Assembly (NCBI RefSeq): GCF_014201315.1
Contig: NZ_JACHDY010000002.1
Location: 992,001 to 1,056,000 of the forward strand
Length of the DNA stretch: 64,000 bases
Direction of reading: 5' to 3'
DNA from: Edaphobacter lichenicola
Lineage (GTDB): Bacteria > Acidobacteriota > Terriglobia > Terriglobales > Acidobacteriaceae
Part shown: positions 26,921 through 39,026 of the stretch, piece by piece
How positions within the stretch are numbered: position 1 is the first letter of the stretch
How the letters are laid out: each line of letters opens with the position of its first letter
Notes under the pieces: generated by a model
Told to the model about the DNA's origin: nothing
Databases searched by the model: none
Seen by the model: the letters and a program-made list of their open reading frames with translations, nothing else
Position numbers and translations under genes: made by a program

Positions 26921-28939
26921 ATGAAACCTATTGAAGGCCGTAAGCGAGTCATCATTGAAGACGTCAAACCACAAGTCGATTGTGGACGTTATCCAGCCAA
27001 GCGAGTTCTGGGCGACGCCGTAACAGTAACCGCCGCTGTCTTTGGCGATGGCCACGACCATGTCACAGGACGTTTGCTCTATCGTCACTCGAGCGAGAAG
27101 GATTGGCGATCGACACCACTCTCCCCGCTCACCAACGATCTCTGGTCTGCCAGCTTCATCGCCGATGCGCTCGGCGATTGGGTCTACACACTCGAGGCGT
27201 GGGTTGACCACTTCGACACCTGGTCCGACGACCTGCGAAAGCGGCTGGCAGCACAGCCCGGTCAGCCTGGCGTTAGCGCTTCGGCCGAACCACAGGATAT
27301 TCCGCTCGCCCTGCGCTCCGGCGCTCTCCTGCTGGAGCAGACCGCAACACGCGCCAAAGGGCCCGACAGCAAACGTCTAGCCGACCAGGCCGCGCGTCTG
27401 CTCAAGCTGGCGAAGGCGAAGTCCGACACCTACGACTATCCCTTGACGGACGAGATCGTCGCCCTCGTGGCACAGTATCCCGATCTCACCCTGGAGACGC
27501 GCTATCCTCAGGAGCTGCACCTGTGGGTCGACCGCGAACGAGCCCGCTACTCCACCTGGTACGAGCTCTTTCCCCGATCCACCTCGCCCGACCCAGCGCG
27601 GCACGGAACCTTCGCCGACGTGCAGGCGCTTCTGCCAACCATCGCCGCGATGGGCTTCGATGTGCTCTACTTGCCGCCGATTCATCCCATCGGCAAAGCG
27701 TTTCGCAAAGGCCCGAACAACAGCGTCACCTCGACCGAAGACGACCCAGGAAGTCCCTGGGCCATCGGCGCAAAAGAGGGCGGCCACAAATCCATTCACG
27801 CCCCGCTGGGTACTCTTCGAGACTTCGACGCTCTGGTCGCCGCCGCGCGAGAACACGGCATGGAGCTGGCTCTCGACATCGCCTACCAATGTTCTCCCGA
27901 TCATCCCTGGGTCGCCGAGCATCCCGACTGGTTCAACATTCGCCCCGACGGATCCATTCAATACGCGGAAAATCCCCCGAAGAAGTATCAGGACATCTAC
28001 CCCCTCAACTTCGAATCGCCCGATTGGCGCGGGCTCTGGGAGGCTCTGCGCGATGTCTTCCTCTATTGGATCCTTCGCGATGTCAAAATCTTTCGTGTCG
28101 ATAACCCCCACACAAAAGCTCTCCCTTTCTGGGAGTGGTGCATTGGAGAGATCCATAAAAAGTATCCCGATGTGATCTTTCTCGCCGAGGCCTTCACGCG
28201 CCCGCACGTGATGTATTCGTTGGCCAAGGCCGGCTTCAGCCAGTCCTACACCTACTTCACCTGGCGCAACACGAGGGACGAACTCCGGGTGTACTTCGAA
28301 GAGATCACCAAGCCCCCAGTGACGGACTTCTTTCATCCGAACCTCTGGCCCAACACGCCCGACATCCTCCACGCCACACTTCAAAACGGAGGCCGCCCCG
28401 CCTTCATGCAGCGCGTCATCCTCGCAGCGACGCTCGGCGCGAACTACGGCATCTACGGCCCTGCTTATGAACTTGGCGAAAACATCCCCGCCAAACCCGG
28501 CAGCGAAGAGTATCTCAACAGTGAGAAATACCAGATTCGCCAGTGGGACCGCAGCGCAAGCCATAGCATCGCGCCGCTGATCACACGCCTCAATCAGATT
28601 CGTCGTGACAACCCCGCGCTCCAGAGCGACGGATCGCTCCACTTCCACAACGTCGATAACTCAAGCATCCTCTGCTACAGCAAATGGAGCGGGCAGAATC
28701 AAATTCTTGTCGCCATTAATCTCGATCCGACTCAGGAGCAGGCGGGATGGATCGATCTCGACCTCAAGGAACTGGCAATCCCGCACAACGAAACCTTCGA
28801 CATCGAAGATCTGCTCACCGGCACCCACTACCAATGGCATGATCGCAGCAACTACGTTGCCCTGCGCCCGGACGTGATGCCCGCGCACATCTTCCGTCTA
28901 CTTCGCAAACCGAACGTCGAGACCCCGCTTACTCCCTAG
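26921..28939 (+). CDS. glgE: Alpha-1,4-glucan:maltose-1-phosphate maltosyltransferase
   Basis: The 672-residue GH13_3 enzyme extends alpha-1,4-glucan with maltose 1-phosphate. An N-terminal beta domain (residues 1-100, with GRYPAKRVLGD) and a helical insert precede the barrel. The nucleophile is Asp394 in FRVDNPHTKALPFW and the acid/base is Glu423 in FLAEAFTRP. These fall at the same numbers I recall for Streptomyces GlgE. YLPPIHPIGKAFRKG is another hallmark. It lies 42 bp before the treS-mak fusion, whose maltokinase half makes its substrate. No glgB branching enzyme is nearby. Confidence 0.96.
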   Translation: MKPIEGRKRVIIEDVKPQVDCGRYPAKRVLGDAVTVTAAVFGDGHDHVTGRLLYRHSSEKDWRSTPLSPLTNDLWSASFIADALGDWVYTLEAWVDHFDTWSDDLRKRLAAQPGQPGVSASAEPQDIPLALRSGALLLEQTATRAKGPDSKRLADQAARLLKLAKAKSDTYDYPLTDEIVALVAQYPDLTLETRYPQELHLWVDRERARYSTWYELFPRSTSPDPARHGTFADVQALLPTIAAMGFDVLYLPPIHPIGKAFRKGPNNSVTSTEDDPGSPWAIGAKEGGHKSIHAPLGTLRDFDALVAAAREHGMELALDIAYQCSPDHPWVAEHPDWFNIRPDGSIQYAENPPKKYQDIYPLNFESPDWRGLWEALRDVFLYWILRDVKIFRVDNPHTKALPFWEWCIGEIHKKYPDVIFLAEAFTRPHVMYSLAKAGFSQSYTYFTWRNTRDELRVYFEEITKPPVTDFFHPNLWPNTPDILHATLQNGGRPAFMQRVILAATLGANYGIYGPAYELGENIPAKPGSEEYLNSEKYQIRQWDRSASHSIAPLITRLNQIRRDNPALQSDGSLHFHNVDNSSILCYSKWSGQNQILVAINLDPTQEQAGWIDLDLKELAIPHNETFDIEDLLTGTHYQWHDRSNYVALRPDVMPAHIFRLLRKPNVETPLTP

Positions 28940-28981
28940 CGCCCCCATTCGTAAAGACAGCTTCCAGCACGAGGACGAAGA

Positions 28982-32296
<3,315 letters not shown>

Positions 32297-32376
32297 CCAT
32301 TCGCCGCCTTGGATTACCGACCCGCGAAAATCCATTTTTTGCTCGGTCGAAAAGAAATTCCACGATAGTCTGAATC

Positions 32377-33264
32377 ATGCCTCCAGTGAAGCTGATCGCT
32401 GTCTTTGCTGCATGCCTTGCGTTACTAGCGGCCGACTCCCCCTCAGCCGGACATTTTCTGTTGACGGAACGCGGCTCTTCTTCAGACCTCGAGATCGCCG
32501 GCATGGCCGCAGCGGTCGCGCCCGGGACAGTCCGCTACATCTCCTACGAACGACTCCTGACGCTTCCCCAGACGACAGTCACGGTCACCGGAGACGACAA
32601 CTTCCGCGAACTCCCTCAAAAACTCACCGTGACCGGCGTCTATCTCGACGTGCTGCAAACCTCCCTCGGCGCTCTCCCCGACGCGAATCTACTGATCGCC
32701 CTCTGCTCCGATGGCTATCGTGCAACTTACCCTCGCGAGTACGTGAAGACCCACCGTCCCATCCTTGCGTTGAAGATTGACGGCCTGCCCGTCGAGACCT
32801 GGGTAGCCGAGACGCACAACGACGACCCCGGCACCTACTTCATCACCCATCAAGACTTCACACCATCCTTCAGCGTCCTCTCCTTTCAGGAGATCCCCAA
32901 GATACCGGCAAAGGTCACGCGGCTGGAGTTCGCCACGGCCCAGCAGGTCTACGGCGCAATCGCACCGCACCCGAGAGACGCGACCAACCCGCAGGTCATC
33001 GATGGTTTTCGCATCGCGCAGCAACACTGTTACCGCTGTCACAACATGGGCAGCTACGGCGGCACCAAGGCAGGAAGGTCGTGGCAGACACTAGGCACCT
33101 TCGCGGCCTCATCGCCTTCGACCTTCGAGCGCTACCTTCGCAACCCAAAATCCATCGACCCGAAGTCGGCCATGCCACCCAATCCCCAGATCGATGAGCC
33201 TACGGCGAAAGCCATCCAAACCTACTTCCAAACCTTTGCCACAACGACGACGACACCTCACTGA
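32377..33264 (+). CDS. Secreted monoheme cytochrome c with N-terminal molybdopterin-like domain
   Basis: The 295-residue product has a signal peptide (hydrophobic residues 5-20). The middle part (about 45-190) reads KLTVTGVYLDVLQ, ALCSDGYRATYPREYV and LALKIDGLPVETW, which resembles the sulfite-oxidase-type molybdopterin-binding fold but without an obvious cofactor cysteine. The C-terminal 85 residues are a small cytochrome c with the single heme motif CYRCH and a likely Met ligand in SAMPPNPQ. An electron-carrier role in the periplasm is probable; the redox partner is unknown. It follows treS-mak and precedes the amidase by 24 bp. Confidence 0.75.
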   Translation: MPPVKLIAVFAACLALLAADSPSAGHFLLTERGSSSDLEIAGMAAAVAPGTVRYISYERLLTLPQTTVTVTGDDNFRELPQKLTVTGVYLDVLQTSLGALPDANLLIALCSDGYRATYPREYVKTHRPILALKIDGLPVETWVAETHNDDPGTYFITHQDFTPSFSVLSFQEIPKIPAKVTRLEFATAQQVYGAIAPHPRDATNPQVIDGFRIAQQHCYRCHNMGSYGGTKAGRSWQTLGTFAASSPSTFERYLRNPKSIDPKSAMPPNPQIDEPTAKAIQTYFQTFATTTTTPH

Positions 33265-33288
33265 CCATCTCTCCTGGCGGTCCAGACC

Positions 33289-34590
33289 ATGACAACCACG
33301 CACTCTCCACTTTCATCTCTCCGCCACGCAATCGCGTCGTCTGAAACCGAACCCCACACGATCGCAAGCACCGCCGCCGGCAAAGCGAACAGCAACGCCT
33401 CGCACAACACCTACCTCACTCTCATCACAATCGAATCGCTCCGTCGAGCCGAACAACTCCCGAACCTCTTTGCTGAAGCTCAAAGTCGTCCGCCTCTGTA
33501 CGGCATTCCAATCTCGCTCAAAGATTGCTTCGACCTGGCAGGAACCGCGACAAGCTGTGGCTCCCGCTACTACCTGCAACTCCATCCCGTCGCCGCAAAA
33601 AACTCATGGGTCGCGCAACGCCTGCTCGATGCGGGCGCAATCATCCCCGGAAAAACTCACCTCCATCAACTCGCCTACGGCATTACGGGCGAAAACGCCG
33701 ACTATGACGACTGCGTCCAGCCGCGCGATGCAACTCTGCTCACCGGCGGCTCCTCCAGCGGCGCAGCGGCGAGCGTGCAGGAAGGGTCTGCCCTCGCAGC
33801 CATCGGCACCGACACCGGCGGCTCCGTCCGCGTCCCCGCTGCACTCTGCGGACTCGCCGGCTACCGCGCCTCCCACGCCGTCAGTCGCGGCGAAGAACGC
33901 TGGTCCGGCGCAGCCCATCTCGCACCATCCTTCGATACCCTCGGCCTGCTCTTCCGCGATCTCCGCGACGGCCCCGCGCTCGCCAGCGCCATCTACGACA
34001 TTCCCTCCATCGCTGCACCAACTCAACTCCGCATCGGCTATGTTGGAGACGAGTTCACCTACGACTGCGAACCCGAGCCTCTCGCCGCATTCACTGCCTG
34101 GAAGCAACACCTCCTGCAACACGGCGCAACCCTCACACCAATCGACACCACCTTCTGGACCGACAGCTCAGAGATCTTCACCGCCATCCAGGCCAGCGAA
34201 GCAGCCCAGCTCCATCGCGGCCACTATCAACACTTCGAGCCCGCCATCGCGGAGCGCCTCATCTGGGGAGCATCCATCACCAACGACCAACTTCAGGCTC
34301 TTCGCCACCGCCTCGAAGTCTTCCGCTCACAAATGTCCTCGCTCTTCCAACAGGTCGATCTCCTCCTCATCCCCTGCGCTCCCGTCAGCAGACTCCTCGC
34401 AGGCAACGACCAGTCGCCCATCCGAAAAGCGATCCTGCGCTACACCACACCAGCCAGCCTCGCAGGTCTTCCGGCTGTCACACTCGCAGGCGAAGCTATC
34501 GGCGCACCCTTCGGCACCGGCATGCAGTTAGTCGCCGCCCCCATGCAGGATGCAGCTCTGCTGACCTTCGCCGCCTCTCTGACTGGATAG
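33289..34590 (+). CDS. Amidase signature family enzyme
   Basis: The 433-residue product carries the Ser-cisSer-Lys triad motifs of the amidase signature family. The Lys is in YGIPISLKDCFDLAG, and the Gly/Ser-rich block is LTGGSSSGAAASVQEG then IGTDTGGSVRVPAALCGLAGYR. It hydrolyses an amide bond in a substrate I cannot name. It is shorter than GatA (about 480 residues), and no gatB or gatC is nearby, so a tRNA-dependent amidotransferase is unlikely. No signal peptide is seen. The 24-bp gap from the cytochrome gene suggests co-transcription. Confidence 0.88.
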   Translation: MTTTHSPLSSLRHAIASSETEPHTIASTAAGKANSNASHNTYLTLITIESLRRAEQLPNLFAEAQSRPPLYGIPISLKDCFDLAGTATSCGSRYYLQLHPVAAKNSWVAQRLLDAGAIIPGKTHLHQLAYGITGENADYDDCVQPRDATLLTGGSSSGAAASVQEGSALAAIGTDTGGSVRVPAALCGLAGYRASHAVSRGEERWSGAAHLAPSFDTLGLLFRDLRDGPALASAIYDIPSIAAPTQLRIGYVGDEFTYDCEPEPLAAFTAWKQHLLQHGATLTPIDTTFWTDSSEIFTAIQASEAAQLHRGHYQHFEPAIAERLIWGASITNDQLQALRHRLEVFRSQMSSLFQQVDLLLIPCAPVSRLLAGNDQSPIRKAILRYTTPASLAGLPAVTLAGEAIGAPFGTGMQLVAAPMQDAALLTFAASLTG

Positions 34591-34745
34591 CCCCAATCCA
34601 ACGGATTCACAGATACATCCGACATGCATCAAGAGATCGCCCAATCTGTTTTCTGGCCGGGGAGGCACCAGCTTTACAGACGCACTCTCATTGAGGATGA
34701 TGTTAGGGCCGGGCGTTCACGCTCGGCAGTCATGGGGAACCAACA

Positions 34746-35777
34746 ATGAGCACAAGCAACGGCGTCCTACGCAAAACACTCGACAAGATCATCGGTACCG
34801 ATCGCACCGAACACCTCTTCAAGCTGTTGGTCATCCATCCCGAGATCGCCGCCGACACCGGCCCGCAGGTCTCCCGCGCCGTCCTCGCGCAGGCACTCAA
34901 CATGCTCCTCTTTGAAGACCTTCTGCGCCGCGTACCCACCGCCAAAACCTACGCTGACTACACCCTCGGCAAAGGCCGGCAGATCCTCCACGACCACGGC
35001 GCCGTCCGCACCGTTGCGCTCGAGGGTATGGGCGGTCTCCCCGCCGGGCAGGAGGCCATCACCCGCATCCTCCGTCCGCTCGGCTACGCGCTCAACGGCG
35101 TCTACCCGCTCGAACGCCTCAAGATGACCGGCCGCTCCCACGCCCAGGCCGACTACCCCGAAGAGATCGCCCAGTTCTTCCTCAGCGAGCTTCATCCCGA
35201 GCGCTTCTCGCCCGAGTTCCAGGCCGCCGTCCAGCGCGTCACCGCAACTTCAAAGGACCCCGTCACCCCACAGGCGAAGTCCCTGCTTGACAAACTCGAA
35301 TCCACCGGCTCCCTCAGCGTCGACGAGTCCGTAACTCTGCTCCCCATCCTGGCCTCCGTCTTCGAGCGCCAGCACACCGAACCCACACTCGCCGACTACG
35401 AGATCCTCCTCGCCGAATCTCCCGAGATGGCCTGGATCTCAACCGAAGGCAACGCCTTCAACCACGCCACCGACCGCGTTCCCGACGTCGACCAACTCGC
35501 CGAGGAACAAAAGGCTCTCGGTCAACCCATGAAGGCCGCCGTCGAAACCTCACAATCGGGCCGCGTCCGCCAGACTGCTTTTCTCGCCGCCAAAGTTCAG
35601 CGCAACTTCCGCAGCGCCAGAGGCGCACTTGTCCCAAAAGAGGTCAACGGCTCCTTCTACGAGTTCATCACGCGGCTTCCACTCCCGGAAGAAGACGGCA
35701 AACAAAAACTCGACCTCGGCTTCGACAGCTCCAACGCCCAGGCCATCTTCAAGATGACCGCTACCGGCAAGGCCTGA
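34746..35777 (+). CDS. DUF1338 protein, 2-oxoadipate dioxygenase/decarboxylase-like
   Basis: The 343-residue product matches the DUF1338 family (HglS/YdcJ). Characterised HglS is an Fe(II) enzyme that turns 2-oxoadipate into D-2-hydroxyglutarate. The metal ligands line up: His84 with Arg88 in HDHGAVRTV, His240 in AFNHATDRVPD and Glu307 in GSFYEFITR. The spacing of 156 and 67 residues agrees with what I recall for HglS (His70, His226, Glu294). It is shorter than the 460-residue Pseudomonas enzyme. The next gene encodes a YdiJ-like FAD/Fe-S dehydrogenase, which supports this role. GGGGAA precedes the ATG. Confidence 0.82.
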   Translation: MSTSNGVLRKTLDKIIGTDRTEHLFKLLVIHPEIAADTGPQVSRAVLAQALNMLLFEDLLRRVPTAKTYADYTLGKGRQILHDHGAVRTVALEGMGGLPAGQEAITRILRPLGYALNGVYPLERLKMTGRSHAQADYPEEIAQFFLSELHPERFSPEFQAAVQRVTATSKDPVTPQAKSLLDKLESTGSLSVDESVTLLPILASVFERQHTEPTLADYEILLAESPEMAWISTEGNAFNHATDRVPDVDQLAEEQKALGQPMKAAVETSQSGRVRQTAFLAAKVQRNFRSARGALVPKEVNGSFYEFITRLPLPEEDGKQKLDLGFDSSNAQAIFKMTATGKA

Positions 35778-35781
35778 AGTA

Positions 35782-35960
35782 CCCACTGCGCGTGGGGCGG
35801 TCACTTCGTGACGTGTATACCCCTTCGGTGGGCCCTCCCGTTGGTCGGGAGAGAGATGATCGTTCCGACCAACGGGAGGACCTTTGCCGCTCTTTCCGCC
35901 AAGACCGGTATACAAGTCACGAAGTGACCGCCCTCCGCGCAGGAGGCCCGTCCGGCAGGA
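35782..35960. repeat. Nested palindromic repeat element, copy 1
   Basis: This 179-bp palindromic element starts 4 bp after the DUF1338 stop. The right end carries the outer arm complementary to tcctgccggacggg; the left outer 13 bases are missing, probably lost at the gene end. Inside are ctgcgcg arms, a gtcacttcgtgac mini-hairpin near each end (same type on both sides) with gtatac next to it, and a central stem ctcccgttggtcgg/ccgaccaacgggag at about 35834-35878. It matches two copies near 61.0 and 62.2 kb. Peptides read from it are not real proteins. Confidence 0.9.
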
Positions 35961-35985
35961 CACGATCCTCGTATAGTTAAACCCT

Positions 35986-38943
35986 ATGTCCACCTCCCCC
36001 TTCGTCGTTCTGCCAAGCTCTCACGCCCGCGCACACGACACCTTCCCCGACGCCGTCGAACTAGCCCAGCTCCTCCAGGAACAAATTCGCGGCGAAGTCC
36101 GCTTCGACCCCGCCTCCAAAGCCCTCTACTCCACCGACGCCTCCAACTACCGCCATATCCCTATCGGCGTCGTCATTCCCCGCGACGAAGCCGACGTCAT
36201 CGCCACCGTCACACTCTGTCGCCGCTTCAACGCGCCCATCCTCACCCGTGGAGGTGGCACCTCACTCGCAGGCCAGGGCTGCAACGCTGCCGTCATCCTC
36301 GACTTCTCGAAATACATGAACGGCATGGGCGAGATCGACGTGCAAAATCGCACAGTCAAAGTCCAGCCCGGCATCGTCCTCGATCGCGTCCGCGACGCCG
36401 CCGAAAAACTTCACCTCACCTTCGCCCCCGACCCCGCGACCCACAGCCGCTGCACCATCGGCGGCATGATCGGCAACAACTCCTGCGGCGTCCACGGCCT
36501 CATGGGCGGCAAGACCGTCGACAACATCGCCACCCTCGACCTCCTCCTCTACGACGGCACCCGCCTCACCGTAGGCCCCACCACCGAATCCGAACTTACC
36601 GCCAACATCGCAGCCGGAGGCCGCACCGGCGAGATCTACGCGACCCTGAAATCCCTTCGCGACACCTACTCCGCGCAGGTCCGTGAAAGATTCCCCAACA
36701 TCCCCCGCCGAGTCTCCGGCTTCAACCTCGACGAGCTTCTCCCCGAAAACTCCTTCAACGTAGCCCGAGCCCTGGTCGGCAGCGAAGGCACCTGCGCCAT
36801 CATCCTCGGAGCCACACTCCAGCTCGTCCAGTCCCCACCCTGCCGCACTCTCGTCGGCGTCGGCTTCCCCGACATCTTCCTCGCCGCCGACCACGTCCCC
36901 CAGATCCTCGAGCACAAACCCATCGGCTTCGAAGGCATGGACGGTCTCCTCCTCGACGCCATGCGCCGCAAGCAGAAGTTCGCCGAAGAGCTCACGCTCC
37001 TCCCCGATGGCAACGGCTTCCTCATCATCGAATTCGGCGCAGACACCCAACCCGAGGCCAACGCCAAAGCCCGCGCCCTAGCCGCCTACCTCAAAACCCT
37101 ACCCGCCGAACCAACCACCCGCATCTACACCTCCGCCGAGGCCAAAAGCGTCTGGCGCATCCGCGAGTCCGCCCTCGGCGCCACCGCTTTCATCCCCGGC
37201 GTCGGCACCGGCTGGGAGGGATGGGAGGACGCCGCCGTCGACCCCACCCAGCTCGGCAGCTATCTCCGCGCCATCTTCGCCCTCATGAACGAGTACGGCT
37301 ACCGCAGCCCCATGTACGGCCACTTCGGCCAGGGTTGCGTCCACATGCGCCACAACTTCGACCTCCAAAGCGAAGCAGGCATCCTCAAATTCCGCCAGTT
37401 CATGGATCGCGCCACCGACATCGCCCTCGCCCACGGCGGCTCTCTCTCCGGCGAACACGGCGACGGTCAGGCCCGCGGCGCGCTCCTCCCCAAGATGTTC
37501 GGCGAAGAGTTGATGCACGCCTTCCGCACCTTCAAGCGCCTCTTCGATCCCACCAACCGCATGAACCCCAACAAGCTCATTGACGCCCACGAGCCGCATG
37601 AAGACCTCCGCCTCGGCGCCGACTACAACCCCTGGCACCCCAAGACTCACTTCGCCTACGCCGAAAACAACGGCAGCTTCGCCGACGCCAACCTCCGCTG
37701 CGTTGGCGTAGGAGCCTGCCGCAAGACCGACGCCGGCACCATGTGTCCCAGCTTCATGGCCACCGGCGAAGAGCTTCACTCCACCCGCGGCCGCGCCCAT
37801 CTGCTCTGGGAGCTGATGCAGGGCGAAGTCCTCCCCGACCAGTGGCGCAATAAACAAGTCAAAGAGTCCCTCGACCTCTGCCTCGCCTGCAAAGCCTGTA
37901 AGTCCGAGTGTCCCGTCTCGGTCGACATGGCCACCTACAAGTCCGAGTTCCTCGCCCACCACTACGAAGGAGAGTCCCGCCCGCTCTCGCACTACGCGTT
38001 CGGCCGCATCGACGTCTTCGCCCGCCTCGCCTCCTACGCGCCGCACCTCGTCAACGCCATCAACCACACGCCCCTCATCAGCTCCATCATGAAGAAGCTC
38101 CTCCACATCCACCCGCAGCGCACCTTCCCCCGCTTCTCCAAACCCTTTACCCCCGACCGCCGTCTCGCCCGCGACCCTCAACGTCGCCGCGACCGCCGCA
38201 TCCCGCTGCCCGCCGACGCTCCCGAAGTCTTCCTCTGGGCCGACACCTTCAACAACTACTTCCACCCCGCCGCCATGCGCGCCGCCCACCAGGTCCTCAC
38301 CACCGCCGGCTTCCGCGTCACACTACCAACGCAACACCTCTGCTGCGGCCGCCCCCTCTACGATTTCGGCATGCTCTCTACCGCCAAAGATTATCTCCTC
38401 AAAACCCTCAACGCCCTCACCCCGCAACTGCTGGCCGGCACCCCTATCGTCGTGCTCGAACCCTCCTGCGCCTCCGTCTTCCGCGACGAGCTCACCAACC
38501 TCCTGCCCTACGATCCCCGCGCGCAAAAACTCCACGACCAGACCTTCCTCCTCAGCGAGTTCCTCGTCAAACACGCGCCCAACTACCGCCCGCCGCAACT
38601 TGACGAGAAGATCCTCGTCCACGGCCACTGCCACCACCGCGCCACCATGGGCATGCACGACGAGCTCGCCCTCCTCCGCCTAACCGGTGCCGACGTCGAG
38701 CTCCTCGACTCCGGCTGCTGCGGCATGGCCGGTCCCTTCGGCTTCGAAAAAGACAAGTACACGGTCTCGCAGACCCTCGCCAACCGAGTCCTCCTCCCAG
38801 CAGTCCGCAACAAAGCCGCCAGCACCATCCTCGTGACCGACGGCTTCAGCTGCGCCGAACAGATCACTCAGAACACCAAAGCCAAACCCATGCACCTCGC
38901 CGAAGTCCTCGCCCTGCGCCAGAGTACCGATCCTCTTTCATAG
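35986..38943 (+). CDS. FAD-linked oxidase fused to Fe-S and CCG domains (YdiJ/D-2-hydroxyglutarate dehydrogenase-like)
   Basis: The 985-residue protein has four parts. The FAD-binding PCMH domain is at about 55-220 (ILTRGGGTSLAGQG, TIGGMIGNNSCGVHG). The FAD-oxidase C domain is at about 290-550 (GSLSGEHGDGQARG). A ferredoxin-type module carries Cys groups at 572-584 (CVGVGACRKTDAGTMCP) and 632-643 (CLACKACKSECP). Two CCG domains have Cys-Cys-Gly at 786-788 and 911-913. This is the layout of membrane-associated 2-hydroxyacid dehydrogenases such as E. coli YdiJ and GlcD-GlcF fusions, which pass electrons to quinone. The neighbouring DUF1338 gene suggests D-2-hydroxyglutarate as substrate; D-lactate or glycolate remain possible. 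Confidence 0.9.
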   Translation: MSTSPFVVLPSSHARAHDTFPDAVELAQLLQEQIRGEVRFDPASKALYSTDASNYRHIPIGVVIPRDEADVIATVTLCRRFNAPILTRGGGTSLAGQGCNAAVILDFSKYMNGMGEIDVQNRTVKVQPGIVLDRVRDAAEKLHLTFAPDPATHSRCTIGGMIGNNSCGVHGLMGGKTVDNIATLDLLLYDGTRLTVGPTTESELTANIAAGGRTGEIYATLKSLRDTYSAQVRERFPNIPRRVSGFNLDELLPENSFNVARALVGSEGTCAIILGATLQLVQSPPCRTLVGVGFPDIFLAADHVPQILEHKPIGFEGMDGLLLDAMRRKQKFAEELTLLPDGNGFLIIEFGADTQPEANAKARALAAYLKTLPAEPTTRIYTSAEAKSVWRIRESALGATAFIPGVGTGWEGWEDAAVDPTQLGSYLRAIFALMNEYGYRSPMYGHFGQGCVHMRHNFDLQSEAGILKFRQFMDRATDIALAHGGSLSGEHGDGQARGALLPKMFGEELMHAFRTFKRLFDPTNRMNPNKLIDAHEPHEDLRLGADYNPWHPKTHFAYAENNGSFADANLRCVGVGACRKTDAGTMCPSFMATGEELHSTRGRAHLLWELMQGEVLPDQWRNKQVKESLDLCLACKACKSECPVSVDMATYKSEFLAHHYEGESRPLSHYAFGRIDVFARLASYAPHLVNAINHTPLISSIMKKLLHIHPQRTFPRFSKPFTPDRRLARDPQRRRDRRIPLPADAPEVFLWADTFNNYFHPAAMRAAHQVLTTAGFRVTLPTQHLCCGRPLYDFGMLSTAKDYLLKTLNALTPQLLAGTPIVVLEPSCASVFRDELTNLLPYDPRAQKLHDQTFLLSEFLVKHAPNYRPPQLDEKILVHGHCHHRATMGMHDELALLRLTGADVELLDSGCCGMAGPFGFEKDKYTVSQTLANRVLLPAVRNKAASTILVTDGFSCAEQITQNTKAKPMHLAEVLALRQSTDPLS

Positions 38944-39026
38944 ACAGAAGTAGACAGAAGCGGTTCACGCCTCGGCTGGTCGCCGGGGCCGCCGTGCGCA
39001 GCAGCACGAGTTGCATCCGCAAGTAG

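Noticed and set aside
33289-34590. GatA subunit of the tRNA-dependent amidotransferase
   Set aside because: Shorter than GatA, no gatB or gatC nearby and an AsnRS is present; only the general amidase signature is supported.
35550-35993. Small protein encoded in palindromic element copy 1
   Set aside because: Its residues are the translated repeat; similar readings arise in the other copies in different frames and orientations.
37099-38289. Long open frame antisense to the FAD/Fe-S dehydrogenase
   Set aside because: Gly/Val/Glu-rich shadow reading of a gene with clear Fe-S and FAD motifs.
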